The position numbers and the translations under genes are program-made. The notes under the pieces were generated by a model. That model ran no database searches. It saw only the letters and a program-made list of their open reading frames with translations, and had not been told where the DNA came from. From Formosa undariae (GTDB lineage: Bacteria > Bacteroidota > Bacteroidia > Flavobacteriales > Flavobacteriaceae): a stretch of DNA of 64,000 bases. Positions 36,018 to 45,251 of this stretch are shown one piece after another. The stretch is from assembly GCF_042427615.1 (NCBI RefSeq), contig NZ_JBHMEZ010000012.1, positions 62,001 through 126,000 on the forward strand. Direction: 5' to 3'. Numbering within the stretch: the stretch's first letter is position 1; each line of letters opens with the position of its first letter.

Positions 36018-36353
36018 TTAACAACAATCTGTTTCAGAACACGATACATTTTGATTGAAAAACAGATTCAACTTATTTTGTATGTCATTCCATTTTTCTG
36101 TGTTTATACAGTAACACACGCTAGTGCCTTCAATAGTCCCCTGTATAATCCCAGCATTTTTCAATTCTTTTAAATGTTGCGAAATTGTTGGTTGTGCCAA
36201 ACCTATTTCCTCTACTAAATCACCACACACACAACTATTAGATTTAATTAAATATTCTAAAATACTTATTCGTGCTGGATGACCTAACACTTTTGCAATA
36301 CGTGCAATGTCGTTATGTTTATCGGAAAAAATTTCGGACTTAGTAATACCCAT
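36018..36353 (-). CDS. arsR: ArsR/SmtB family metalloregulator
   Basis: A 111-residue winged-helix repressor. Arsenite-sensing cysteines are in the alpha-3 motif SCVCGDLVEEIG near residue 37; the recognition helix is in LAQPTISQHLKELKNAGII. Its C-terminus ends VSCSETDCC, giving additional thiols. It is first in the ars operon and probably represses both its own promoter and the one before DUF6428 through the two matching operators. Confidence 0.92.
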   Translation of the reverse strand: MGITKSEIFSDKHNDIARIAKVLGHPARISILEYLIKSNSCVCGDLVEEIGLAQPTISQHLKELKNAGIIQGTIEGTSVCYCINTEKWNDIQNKLNLFFNQNVSCSETDCC

Positions 36354-36370
36354 AATATAATTATTTATTC

Positions 36371-36386
36371 ATTGCAATATTACGAT
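36371..36386. promoter_or_regulatory. ArsR operator copy 2, ATTGCAATATTACGAT
   Basis: Lies 17 bases upstream of the arsR start codon, in the same orientation as copy 1. Fits autoregulation. Confidence 0.7.
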
Positions 36387-36401
36387 TAATTGTTAAATGA
36401 A

Positions 36402-36431
36402 CAAAAAAAAGATAGTCATTTAACTATCTCT
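36402..36431 (-). terminator. Terminator after the 515-residue SDR gene
   Basis: Stem AGATAGT/ACTATCT with a 6-base loop, followed on the minus strand by a TTTTTTTT run. Confidence 0.75.
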
Positions 36432-36456
36432 TAATATTGTATACTTGATTTTTATC

Positions 36457-38004
36457 CTACCAATCGATTGGAAAATAATCTTTCAAAAACTTACCACACC
36501 AGTGTTTACCAGTGTTTATTCCGTCTATTAACGGATCCATAACACGAGCTGCTCCATCGACAATATCTAATGGTGGCTGAAAATCGTGTTCTTCAACTTT
36601 ACGTTTCGATAATTCTGCAGGATCCTCATCGGTAACCCAACCAGTATCTACAGCATTCATAAAAATACCATCTTTGGCTAAAGTGGCTGCCGCAGTATGC
36701 GTCATCATATTTAAGGCGGCTTTCGCCATATTGGTATGCGGATGGCGGTCTTCTTTATGAAAACGATGAAACTTACCCTCCATTGCAGTCACGTTAATAA
36801 TGTGTTTCTGTCCGGTGTTTTCCTTCTGCATTATCGGCGCTAAACGGTTACAAAGTACAAATGGCGCAACAGCATTTACCAACTGAACTTCTACCATTTC
36901 TGTAGTTTCTATTTCACCTAACTTTAATCTCCAACTGTTCGTTTTTCGTAAATCGACTTGTTGTAAATCGACATCCAATTCCCCTTCAGGAAAGACTTCA
37001 CTCGCTTGTAAAGAATTGTCGAAACTATATGGAATTTGCGATAATTTAGCAGAAGCTCTTAATCCAATTCCTGGTTCCGGTCCATGCCAAGTAACAGGCA
37101 TATTTTTATTATCTGACGCCGCTTGAGTTAATGTCTTTAATTCGGTAATACAATCGATATGATCTTTTAGTAAATCTTGAGCAAACTTCGGTAATTGCTC
37201 GACTGGTAAGTCTTCATTAGCCATTAAATGCTTGTAGAAACCCGCAGGTCGTCTTACTGTCTGTGCAGCATTATTAATTAAAATATCTAATCTGTCGTAT
37301 TTCTGTTCGATATAATTACAAAAGATTTCTACACTTGGTATATGTCTTAAATCTAAACCGTGAATATGTAATCTATGTCCCCATTCTGTAAAATCACTTT
37401 CCTTAGAAAAGCGTAAAGCAGAATCTGCGGGGAAACGCGTAGTTGCCACAACCGTAGCACCAGAGCGCAATAACATTAATGTAATATGATAACCGATTTT
37501 TAATCGAGAACCAGTAACTACAGCGACTTGATTTCTTAAATCGGCTGTCTGAAAGCGCTTAGCGTAATTAAAATCGGCACATTCTGTACACATCGTATCA
37601 TAAAAATGATGCAGTTTTGTGTATACCTTTTTACAGACGTAACAGTTTCTTGGTGATTCTAATTCCAAATCACTGTCTTCTGTTTTTGTTAAATCTATTA
37701 ATTTAGGAGCTACAAAAATAGGATTTTCGCGGGCAGAACGTATTCCTGTTTCTTTACGCGCATGCTTATCTCTTTCAATCATTTTACGTTTTACTGCCTT
37801 CTTAGCATCCTTACGTCTTTTTTGAAATTCATCTCTATTCGGACGTGTAATTTGTCCAGCGGCTTTCATTAAAGCAATGCGTTTCTCTTCAGGAAGTTCG
37901 AATAACTGATTTGTATCGCCTACCAACTTTTCTAGCATAGCAATACAAACATCAATCTGATCTTGATTTAATTCTGTATTTTGTTCTTCAGTGTTTTCGT
38001 TCAT
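36457..38004 (-). CDS. Large non-canonical SDR-family protein with zinc-ribbon-like N-terminus
   Basis: A 515-residue protein. Residues 1-155 form a charged helical region, then a four-Cys cluster (NCYVCKKVY and MCTECADF, near residues 121-143), likely a zinc site. An SDR Rossmann fold follows from about 165 (VAVVTGSRLKIGYH, then LINNAAQTVRRPAG). The TGxxxGxG motif is altered to TGSRLKIG, and the catalytic YxxxK position reads TNMAK, so the active-site Tyr is missing. A long insertion of about 110 residues follows NNAA. Catalysis by the usual mechanism is doubtful. It is monocistronic with its own terminator. Confidence 0.8.
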   Translation of the reverse strand: MNENTEEQNTELNQDQIDVCIAMLEKLVGDTNQLFELPEEKRIALMKAAGQITRPNRDEFQKRRKDAKKAVKRKMIERDKHARKETGIRSARENPIFVAPKLIDLTKTEDSDLELESPRNCYVCKKVYTKLHHFYDTMCTECADFNYAKRFQTADLRNQVAVVTGSRLKIGYHITLMLLRSGATVVATTRFPADSALRFSKESDFTEWGHRLHIHGLDLRHIPSVEIFCNYIEQKYDRLDILINNAAQTVRRPAGFYKHLMANEDLPVEQLPKFAQDLLKDHIDCITELKTLTQAASDNKNMPVTWHGPEPGIGLRASAKLSQIPYSFDNSLQASEVFPEGELDVDLQQVDLRKTNSWRLKLGEIETTEMVEVQLVNAVAPFVLCNRLAPIMQKENTGQKHIINVTAMEGKFHRFHKEDRHPHTNMAKAALNMMTHTAAATLAKDGIFMNAVDTGWVTDEDPAELSKRKVEEHDFQPPLDIVDGAARVMDPLIDGINTGKHWCGKFLKDYFPIDW

Positions 38005-38142
38005 GATCCTAAACTTTAAGCGCGCAAATATAGTTTTAATTTTAGTTGATAATTGTATTTAAATTGGACTAAATACGATTTAATATATATTCAAAGTCAT
38101 AACTTATATAGGACTGTGCTTTCAACTTTAATAATTGTTTTT

Positions 38143-38856
38143 TTATGAATTGGCAGACCAAATATTAGATTTTTTAATCACTATCCTTTTATTCAATTTA
38201 AGTTGAGCAATAACTAATTCCGAAAAATCTTCTGCTTGCTTTTCATTTTCTTCATTTATATTGGATAGATTTAATTCCATTGAACCCGTTTCAGAATTAC
38301 CTGGTGTTAATGCGGTTACACGAATATTGTATTTTCTAACTTCCTGCATTAATGATTCTGTTAATCCCAAAACCGCAAATTTTGATGCTGTATATGCGCT
38401 TGTAGATACATTTCCTGTTAGTCCTGCAGTAGATGAAATATTTACGATATCTCCAGACTTATTATTAATCATATCTTGTAAAAAAGCGCGGGTTACATAA
38501 TATATCCCCATTACATTCACTTTTATAATATGCTCCCACTCTTCTGGCTCCAAGGCTAAAAAGGAACCAAATTTCGCAATCCCAGCATTGTTAATTAAAA
38601 TATCTATTGTTTTAAACTGATATAAAATGGTTTTTGCGGCTATATTAATATCTTCCTTAGACGTTACGTCTGCTGTAACTGTAATAGCTTCGACCCCTAA
38701 TTTTCTAACCTTAGTGGCCACATCTTCAATCTCTTTTTCAGACCCTGCTAATAAAGCAATATGTACACCTTCTGCTGCCAATGCTAAAGCTAATGCTTTA
38801 CCAATGCCTTTCCCTGCTCCGGTGATTAACGCACGCTGTCCTTTTAATGATCTCAT
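38143..38856 (-). CDS. 3-ketoacyl-ACP reductase-type SDR
   Basis: A 237-residue classical SDR with TGAGKGIGKALALAL (about 12-26), NNAG near residue 89, and Ser/Tyr/Lys in NISSTAGLTGNVSTSAYTASKFAV (about 139-162). It is slightly shorter than FabG (about 245) and lacks the common GG-containing C-terminal end, ending instead in KKSNIWSANS, which suggests a different substrate. It is not part of a fatty-acid operon here. The substrate is unknown. Confidence 0.86.
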   Translation of the reverse strand: MRSLKGQRALITGAGKGIGKALALALAAEGVHIALLAGSEKEIEDVATKVRKLGVEAITVTADVTSKEDINIAAKTILYQFKTIDILINNAGIAKFGSFLALEPEEWEHIIKVNVMGIYYVTRAFLQDMINNKSGDIVNISSTAGLTGNVSTSAYTASKFAVLGLTESLMQEVRKYNIRVTALTPGNSETGSMELNLSNINEENEKQAEDFSELVIAQLKLNKRIVIKKSNIWSANS

Positions 38857-39175
38857 CTATAAATTAATGTTTTTAATTCCATTCAAATTTAAAAATAATT
38901 CCACTTCAGTAAAAACATTTACATAGCGAATGCGTTAAAAAAATATTAGAATGCAGTCGTCAAGCTTCTACAGCAACTGTAGTTTTGAAAAATATTATTT
39001 AAAACCTAGCGCTTTGTCGGTTATAATAAAGTTTAAACGATTTATTTTAAAATATTTTAAGGAGTTATCCTACAATAAATCAATTCTTTAGACTGTAATC
39101 ATGTAAAACCAATAAATTTTCAAAAATCTATACATCCAATTTAAGCGTACATATATTAAATCAAAATAGACAATT
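38857..39175. other. Divergent intergenic region, SDR to OmpA lipoprotein
   Basis: A 319-base AT-rich gap between divergent genes, expected to hold both promoters. I see no strong promoter consensus, hairpin or coding frame. Confidence 0.6.
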
Positions 39176-40009
39176 ATGAAAAGAATTTCAATCGGAGTAA
39201 TTACTTTATGTTTAATGGCCTCTTGTGTTTCAAAAAAGAAATACGTCGCTTTAGAGCATGAAAATGGAGAAATAAAAAGTCAACTGACAAAAACAACTGT
39301 TGCAAAGGAAGAGTTAGAGGCTAAATTTAGCGAAATTCAATCTCGCGTTGATTCATATAACAGTAAAATAAATTCGTTAACCGAAGAAAACGATGCGCAA
39401 ATGGTTGCCGTTGGAGATATTGCTGTTATTTCTAACGATACCAAGAAAAGTATGCGTGAAACGTTGAAACATGTAGATCCTTCAAAATTGAGTGAAGCAA
39501 AAACACTTAAGGATTCTATGAATCTTGCGATATCTTATAATTTACAGAAATCTTTAGACAATAATTCTTTAAACGAGGACGAAGATATTGCGATCGATAT
39601 TAATGAAACAGTAGTTATGATCTCTATTTCTGACAAAATGCTTTTTAATACTGCGAGCTATAGAGTAAGTAACAAAGCTAACGACATCCTTCAAAAATTG
39701 GCAGATATCATTAATTCTGAGCCAAGTATAGAAGTTATGGTCGAAGGTCATACAGACTCTAGAAGTATTAATACTGGTGCTATTAAAGACAACTGGGACT
39801 TAAGTGTCTTAAGAGCGACATCGGTTGTACGTAAATTACAAGATGATTATAAAGTTGCCCCAGAAAAGATGATTGCTTCTGGACGAAGTAGTTACCATCC
39901 TTTAATTGAAAATAGTTCTAATGAGAATAGAGCAAAAAACAGAAGAACACGTATTGTTATACTCCCAAATATTAACAAGTTCTTTGCGTTAATGGGGAAT
40001 GTCGAATAA
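39176..40009 (+). CDS. OmpA-family outer-membrane lipoprotein
   Basis: A 277-residue lipoprotein with lipobox LMASC at about 14-18. A coiled-coil segment (about 25-75) is followed by an OmpA/MotB-like peptidoglycan-binding domain (about 150-270) with VEGHTDSRS and RAKNRRTRIVIL. The domain should anchor the protein to the peptidoglycan. It is monocistronic with a terminator downstream. Confidence 0.87.
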   Translation: MKRISIGVITLCLMASCVSKKKYVALEHENGEIKSQLTKTTVAKEELEAKFSEIQSRVDSYNSKINSLTEENDAQMVAVGDIAVISNDTKKSMRETLKHVDPSKLSEAKTLKDSMNLAISYNLQKSLDNNSLNEDEDIAIDINETVVMISISDKMLFNTASYRVSNKANDILQKLADIINSEPSIEVMVEGHTDSRSINTGAIKDNWDLSVLRATSVVRKLQDDYKVAPEKMIASGRSSYHPLIENSSNENRAKNRRTRIVILPNINKFFALMGNVE

Positions 40010-40032
40010 TATTTACACTTATTGATATATAC

Positions 40033-40061
40033 AAAAGACTGCCTTATGGCGGTCTTTTTTT
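40033..40061 (+). terminator. Intrinsic terminator of OmpA lipoprotein gene
   Basis: Stem AAAAGACTGCC/GGCGGTCTTTT with a TTAT loop and a T-run. Confidence 0.8.
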
Positions 40062-40343
40062 ATTATATCAAAAAAATTAAAAGCTAAAAATTCAATATTT
40101 CGCAATTAAGAAATCCTTAACTTTTCTAATCATGTATTTGGGTATTTATTATTTTAAATTTCCGCTGTGAAACCAGTAAAATAGTATTCACAAAAAAAAC
40201 AATTAATTTTAAATAGTACATATTTTATTTGCGATTTTAATTATCTACCTTTAGATATTGCTGCAATTCTAAAGCAATATATTTTGTCTATAGGTTTTAA
40301 AAGTGCTCGACAATAATGCTACTTGCCGAACATCATTCGGGTT

Positions 40344-40355
40344 TAGGTATACCTA
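40344..40355. promoter_or_regulatory. Palindrome TAGGTATACCTA upstream of the exporter operon
   Basis: A perfect 12-base palindrome about 46 bases before the -7-like element TATTTTTG (40402-40409). It could be an operator; no regulator is known. Confidence 0.35.
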
Positions 40356-40436
40356 TAACATGAGTCATTCTTTTCACACTATTTTAGACAATTACTGATA
40401 ATATTTTTGCAAAAAAAAGTAACGCATTTGGTTTAT

Positions 40437-42104
40437 ATGAAAGAAACTATGTCTCCCTGGAAACGTTTTGTTAATCTACTGAAATTAGATAAAAAAGACA
40501 TCCGTCAGATTTTTTATTATGCAATTTTCGCTGGATTAGTAGCATTAACTCTACCCTTAGGAATACAAGCCATAATTAACTTAATTCAAGGAGCACAAGT
40601 CTCTTCTTCTTGGATTGTATTAGTCATTTTAGTTACCTTAGGAGTTGCTTTCCAGGGTATTTTACAACTTATGCAGATGCGTATTTTAGAATCTATTCAG
40701 CAGAAAATTTTTACCAGAGCTTCTTTTGAATTCGCGTATCGATTTCCTAAAATTAAAATGAAGGAACTTTATAATAATTACCCGCCAGAATTGGCAAATC
40801 GATTTTTCGATATTTTAATGATTCAAAAAGGGTTATCTAAAATTTTAATCGATTTTCCTGCGGCAGCACTTCAAATTATATTCGGACTAATCCTTTTATC
40901 TTTTTATCATGCCTTTTTTATCTTATACGGTTTACTTTTGGTACTCCTTATATATATAGTATTTCGCTTTACTGCCGAAAAAGGTTTACAAACCAGTTTA
41001 CTTGAATCTAAAAACAAGTATAAAGTTGCGCACTGGATTCAAGAAGTTTCACGCTCGTTAACCAGTTTTAAACTTTCAGGAAAAACGTCGTTATCCATGG
41101 ATAAAAACGATTATTTAACCACAAAATATTTAGATGCACGAGAAGATCATTTTAAAATTTTAGTGGTTCAATTCATGCAATTAATCGGATTTAAAGTATT
41201 GGTAACTGCTGGGTTGTTAAGTATTGGTGGTTTACTTGTAATTAATCAGCAAATGAATATCGGTCAATTTGTAGCTGCAGAAATTATTATTTTATTAGTG
41301 ATTTCGTCTGTCGAAAAATTAATCCATGGTTTAGAATCTTTTTACGATGTACTTACCTCTCTAGAGAAAATCGGACAAGTAGTAGATAAAGAATTAGAAC
41401 CACAATCTGGAGAAGATCCTTTTAAAGTAGAACGTGATTTACATATCGAGTTGGATAAATTAACCTATCGTGATCCAACTAATTATAAGGTTTTAAGTCA
41501 GATTTCTTTCAACATAAACAAAGGAGATCGTATTATTTTAGATGGAAAATCGGGTGCAGGAAAAACGACATTATTAAAAATACTATCAGGATTACTAACA
41601 TCTACTTACGGAGCTTTTTATGTAAACGATATTTCAATGATTGGTATTTGGCCTAGTAAATATCGTGCTTGTGTTGGACAAGTGCTGCCTTCTCAGTTAC
41701 CGTTTGAAGGTACTATTTTAGAAAATATAACTTTTGGAAGAACAGATGTTTCTCAAGAACATCTTCACGAAGTTTTAAAAAACACAGGCTTATTACCTTT
41801 TATAAAAACACAACCAAACGGAATTGGCTCGAAGCTAGATCCAGAAGGTCAACAAATACCGTTTACCGTCTCCAAACGTATTCTATTAGCTAGAGCGATA
41901 GTTCACCAACCAAAACTGCTTCTATTAAAAGATCCTTTAGAATATTTTGAAAATGATGAAGCCGAACAATTAATAAAATATTTAACAGGAAAAGACAGAC
42001 CATGGGCACTCGTTGTTTCTAGTCAGAATGTGCATTGGTGGACCTATTGCAATAAAACTTTAGAAATATCTGATGGACAAATAATTAATAAAGCGAATAT
42101 ATAA
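40437..42104 (+). CDS. ABC-type exporter membrane/ATPase protein with degenerate ATPase
   Basis: A 555-residue protein of the type I secretion/ABC-exporter family. The ATG at 40437 (MKETMSPWKRF) is preferred to a TTG upstream. Six membrane segments cover about 25-310; no C39 peptidase domain precedes them. The ATPase domain has an intact Walker A GKSGAGKTTLLK, but the signature LSGGQ is replaced by FTVSKR, Walker B reads LLLLKDP instead of LLLLDEP, and the switch His is absent (VVSSQN). It overlaps the next gene (HlyD-type) by one base. The lost motifs question ATP-driven transport. Confidence 0.82.
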   Translation: MKETMSPWKRFVNLLKLDKKDIRQIFYYAIFAGLVALTLPLGIQAIINLIQGAQVSSSWIVLVILVTLGVAFQGILQLMQMRILESIQQKIFTRASFEFAYRFPKIKMKELYNNYPPELANRFFDILMIQKGLSKILIDFPAAALQIIFGLILLSFYHAFFILYGLLLVLLIYIVFRFTAEKGLQTSLLESKNKYKVAHWIQEVSRSLTSFKLSGKTSLSMDKNDYLTTKYLDAREDHFKILVVQFMQLIGFKVLVTAGLLSIGGLLVINQQMNIGQFVAAEIIILLVISSVEKLIHGLESFYDVLTSLEKIGQVVDKELEPQSGEDPFKVERDLHIELDKLTYRDPTNYKVLSQISFNINKGDRIILDGKSGAGKTTLLKILSGLLTSTYGAFYVNDISMIGIWPSKYRACVGQVLPSQLPFEGTILENITFGRTDVSQEHLHEVLKNTGLLPFIKTQPNGIGSKLDPEGQQIPFTVSKRILLARAIVHQPKLLLLKDPLEYFENDEAEQLIKYLTGKDRPWALVVSSQNVHWWTYCNKTLEISDGQIINKANI

Positions 42105-43459
42105 TGCTAAACATATCAAAAAATCAGCTTAATAAAAAAGTGTCTTTAGAGCAATTTAAGGCCTATAAAAAAGCATTTTCGGCAAAAGATAGTAAGGTGT
42201 TTAATAAATTGTTAACCATTTTTTCTATCATTATAATTATTGCTTTATTCTTACCGTGGACGCAAAATGTTAGAGGTCGAGGCTTTGTGACAACGTTAAC
42301 ACCAGACCAAAGACCGCAAACCATTCAATCTCCTATTCCTGGACGTATTGAAAAATGGCATGTTACGGAAGGTCAATTTGTTAAAAAAGGAGATACGATT
42401 TTACACATTTCTGAAATTAAAAATGAATATCAAGATCCGAATTTAGTAGCTCGAACTAATGTACAAAGAGATGCTAAAAGCAAGTCGGTATTATCTTATA
42501 TTGAAAAAGTAAGTGCTTTAGAAGGACAAATTGTTGCTTTAAAGAACGAAGAACAATTAAAATTATCTCAAGCTAAAAACAAACTTGAACAAGCCCATTT
42601 TAAAGTAGTAAGCGACAGTATGGATCTAGAAGCCATAAAAAGTAATTTAAAAATTACTGAAGGTCAATTTATTCGGACACAAACGTTGCAAGACGAAGGT
42701 TTAAAATCGGTTAAAGATGTTGAAGTCACACGCGTAAAACTTCAAGAATCACAAGCGAAATTAATCGCCGCAGAGAATAAGTTACTGACTAGTGAAAACA
42801 ACATTATAAACGCGCGTATTGAAATTAGTAGAATTGGTGCAGAATATGCAGATAAAATTGCGAAAGCTAACAGTGATAAATTCACAGCTGAAACAAATCG
42901 ATACGATGCCGAAGCTCAGGTTTCTAAGTTAGAGAGCCAATCTACAAATTACCAAATGCGTAGCGATATGTACTTTATTAAAGCGCCTCAAGACGGTTAT
43001 ATTACTAAAGCTATAAAAGGTGGTATTGGAGAAACATTTAAAGAGGGTGAACAAATTGTAGGAATTATGCCTGCAAATTACCAGCATGCTGTAGAAACCT
43101 ATATAAATCCTATCGATTTACCATTATTACACATCTCGGACGAAGTACGTATTCAATTTGATGGTTGGCCATCTATTTTCTTTAGCGGCTGGCCTAATAC
43201 TTCGCACGGAACTTTTGCTGGAAAAGTAGTGGCCATAGAATCTTTTATAAGTCCTAACGGGAAATTTAGAGTTCTAATCGCTCCGTTTTCCGAGGAAACC
43301 CCTTGGCCAGAAAAAGTAAGTGTGGGTTCTGGTGCTAATACCTTTGCCCTGTTAGAAGATGTTCCCATTTGGTTCGAATTATGGAGAAACTTAAATGGCT
43401 TCCCTCCTAATTACTACCAACCCGAAGAAACAGGAAATACTAAAGGCAGTAAGAAATGA
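42104..43459 (+). CDS. HlyD-family periplasmic adaptor protein
   Basis: A 451-residue membrane-fusion protein. An N-terminal cytosolic stretch leads to one membrane helix (about 39-60), then a biotinyl-lipoyl-like half-motif (IQSPIPGRIEKWHVTEGQFVKKGD, about 91-114). A long coiled coil follows (about 125-275), then the second lipoyl half (IKAPQDGYITKAI) and a beta-barrel. It bridges the ABC protein and the TolC-type channel. Its stop overlaps the TolC start (ATGA). Confidence 0.9.
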   Translation: MLNISKNQLNKKVSLEQFKAYKKAFSAKDSKVFNKLLTIFSIIIIIALFLPWTQNVRGRGFVTTLTPDQRPQTIQSPIPGRIEKWHVTEGQFVKKGDTILHISEIKNEYQDPNLVARTNVQRDAKSKSVLSYIEKVSALEGQIVALKNEEQLKLSQAKNKLEQAHFKVVSDSMDLEAIKSNLKITEGQFIRTQTLQDEGLKSVKDVEVTRVKLQESQAKLIAAENKLLTSENNIINARIEISRIGAEYADKIAKANSDKFTAETNRYDAEAQVSKLESQSTNYQMRSDMYFIKAPQDGYITKAIKGGIGETFKEGEQIVGIMPANYQHAVETYINPIDLPLLHISDEVRIQFDGWPSIFFSGWPNTSHGTFAGKVVAIESFISPNGKFRVLIAPFSEETPWPEKVSVGSGANTFALLEDVPIWFELWRNLNGFPPNYYQPEETGNTKGSKK

Positions 43460-44862
43460 AACTAAGACTATTCATATTAATTATTATTTCAACACACACA
43501 TTTGGGTTGTCCGTACATGCACAAAGTCTGTCAGATCCCGAAATCTTGTCTTTTGAAGAGTATTTGGGATATGTTAAGAAATATCACCCGGTTATGAAAC
43601 AAGCCGATATTGCGTTGAGCTCTGGTGAAGCCAATCTTCTAAAGGCTCGAGGTGGTTTTGATCCGAAAATTGAGGTGGATTATAGTAGAAAGAAATTTAA
43701 AGGCACCGAATATTATGACGTCTTTTATTCAACATTTAAAATACCAACATGGTACGGTATTGAATTTAAGGCTAATTATGAAAATAATACAGGCTATTAT
43801 TTAAACCCTAGTTTAACGGTTCCCGAAGACGGATTATACAGCGCAGGTGTCTCGTTCTCTTTAGCTCAAGGTTTATTGATTGACGAGCGTATGTCGACAT
43901 TAAAAAAGGCTAAATTTTTCAAAGAACAAACCCTTGCCGAACGTAACTTATTAATTAATGATGTCCTGTTTGAAGCCAGTAAAGCTTACTTCGACTGGTT
44001 TCAAGCCAATAGAGAACATCAAATTTATGAATCGTTTTTAGAAAATGCTAAAACACGTTTAGAAGCCATTAAAAGTAGTGCCGAAGCTGGAGAATTAGCA
44101 ACTATAGATATCACTGAAGCTAGAATTATTTATTCAGATAGACAATTGGGATTAGAGGTGGCACATTTAAATATGCAAAAATCAAGACTTCAACTCAGTA
44201 ACTTTTTATGGGTAAATGATATTCCTATGGAAGTACAATCGGATGTTTTACCAACTTCACCATCTATAGAAAACCTAAAAGCCTTATTACTTATAGAGGA
44301 TTTAGATAATAATGATGCGCTATTAGATTTACACCCTAAAGTAATGAGTTTAGATGCAAAAATCGGACAATTGGATATTGACAAATTCTATAAAAAAACG
44401 AAATTACTCCCTAAATTAGATTTACAGTATAACTTTTTAACTCAAGAAGCAGAGCGATTAGACTCCTTTAATACGGCCAATTATAAAGCATATGTGAATT
44501 TTAGTATGCCTATATTTTTAAGGAAAGAGCGTGGCGATTTACAACTTGCAAACTTAAAATTACAAGATGCCAAGTTGGATCGGATGAGCGCCGTTTTAAA
44601 CATAAAGAATAAAGCAGAAGCTATTGAAATTGAGATAAATTCACTAAGAAATCAGAATGAATTGTTAAAAACCATGGTAAGCGATTACGAAGCCATGGTA
44701 AAAGCAGAAGAACGCAAGTTTGCATTGGGAGACAGTTCATTATTTCTAATAAATTCTCGTGAACAAAAATTAATCGATGCCCAATTAAAAGAAAATAGTT
44801 TACAAACCAAACACTTAACAGCTATTGCCAAGCTCTATAATAGTTTGGGGTTATCGATTTAA
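43456..44862 (+). CDS. TolC-family outer-membrane protein
   Basis: A 468-residue outer-membrane efflux protein with a signal peptide ending near VHAQS (about residue 23). It has two homologous helical repeats with the family pattern (KYHPVMKQADIALSSGEANLLKARGGFDPKI near 38-68; DLHPKVMSLDAKIGQLDIDKF near 291). It completes an ABC/HlyD/TolC tripartite exporter in one operon. The cargo is unknown; no obvious secreted substrate gene lies next to it. Confidence 0.9.
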   Translation: MKLRLFILIIISTHTFGLSVHAQSLSDPEILSFEEYLGYVKKYHPVMKQADIALSSGEANLLKARGGFDPKIEVDYSRKKFKGTEYYDVFYSTFKIPTWYGIEFKANYENNTGYYLNPSLTVPEDGLYSAGVSFSLAQGLLIDERMSTLKKAKFFKEQTLAERNLLINDVLFEASKAYFDWFQANREHQIYESFLENAKTRLEAIKSSAEAGELATIDITEARIIYSDRQLGLEVAHLNMQKSRLQLSNFLWVNDIPMEVQSDVLPTSPSIENLKALLLIEDLDNNDALLDLHPKVMSLDAKIGQLDIDKFYKKTKLLPKLDLQYNFLTQEAERLDSFNTANYKAYVNFSMPIFLRKERGDLQLANLKLQDAKLDRMSAVLNIKNKAEAIEIEINSLRNQNELLKTMVSDYEAMVKAEERKFALGDSSLFLINSREQKLIDAQLKENSLQTKHLTAIAKLYNSLGLSI

Positions 44863-44908
44863 AATAAGTTAAAAGAAATCAATTATTTGCGAAGGAATAT
44901 ATTCAAAA

Positions 44909-44942
44909 TTGTTATCATCTCATGTCTCCTTTCTTATATTTG
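44909..44942 (+). promoter_or_regulatory. Flavobacterial-type promoter (TTG-23-TATATTTG)
   Basis: TTG at 44909-44911 and TATATTTG at 44935-44942 fit the TTG/TAnnTTTG consensus with a 23-base spacer, 18 bases upstream of the DUF3817 start codon. Confidence 0.6.
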
Positions 44943-44960
44943 CAAAAATTAAATTAACTT

Positions 44961-45251
44961 ATGTATTCACTATTAAAAACACTGCGCATTGTTGGCTTCT
45001 TAGAAGGTATTTCTTACATCCTTTTATTAGGTGTGGCCGTTCCTGTTAAATATGTTTTGGACGATCCGCAATATGTAAAACTTCTGGGAATGCCCCATGG
45101 TTTACTTTTTGTAGCCTATATTGTTTTAGCGCTATTAGTTGGAATTGAATTAAAGTGGAGTGTAAAAACAATTGGACTGGTTTTAATTGCTTCTCTTGTT
45201 CCTTTTGGAACATTTATTGCAGATTCTAAATATTTTAAACCTGCTTCATAA
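44961..45251 (+). CDS. DUF3817 family membrane protein
   Basis: A 96-residue protein with three hydrophobic segments. The sequence LRIVGFLEGISYILLLGVAVPVKY near the start and GMPHGLLFVAYIVLAL in the middle are typical of DUF3817 (YdzA-like), whose function is unknown. It directly abuts the mechanosensitive channel gene with no gap. Confidence 0.85.
   Translation: MYSLLKTLRIVGFLEGISYILLLGVAVPVKYVLDDPQYVKLLGMPHGLLFVAYIVLALLVGIELKWSVKTIGLVLIASLVPFGTFIADSKYFKPAS

Larger units (their letters stand above)
40010..40406. other. Intergenic region upstream of the exporter operon
   Basis: A gap of nearly 400 bases. It contains the OmpA terminator (40033-40061), a CCGAA/TTCGG dyad at 40326-40340, a perfect palindrome TAGGTATACCTA at 40344-40355, and a -7-like TATTTTTG at 40402-40409. 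No gene is visible. Confidence 0.6.
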
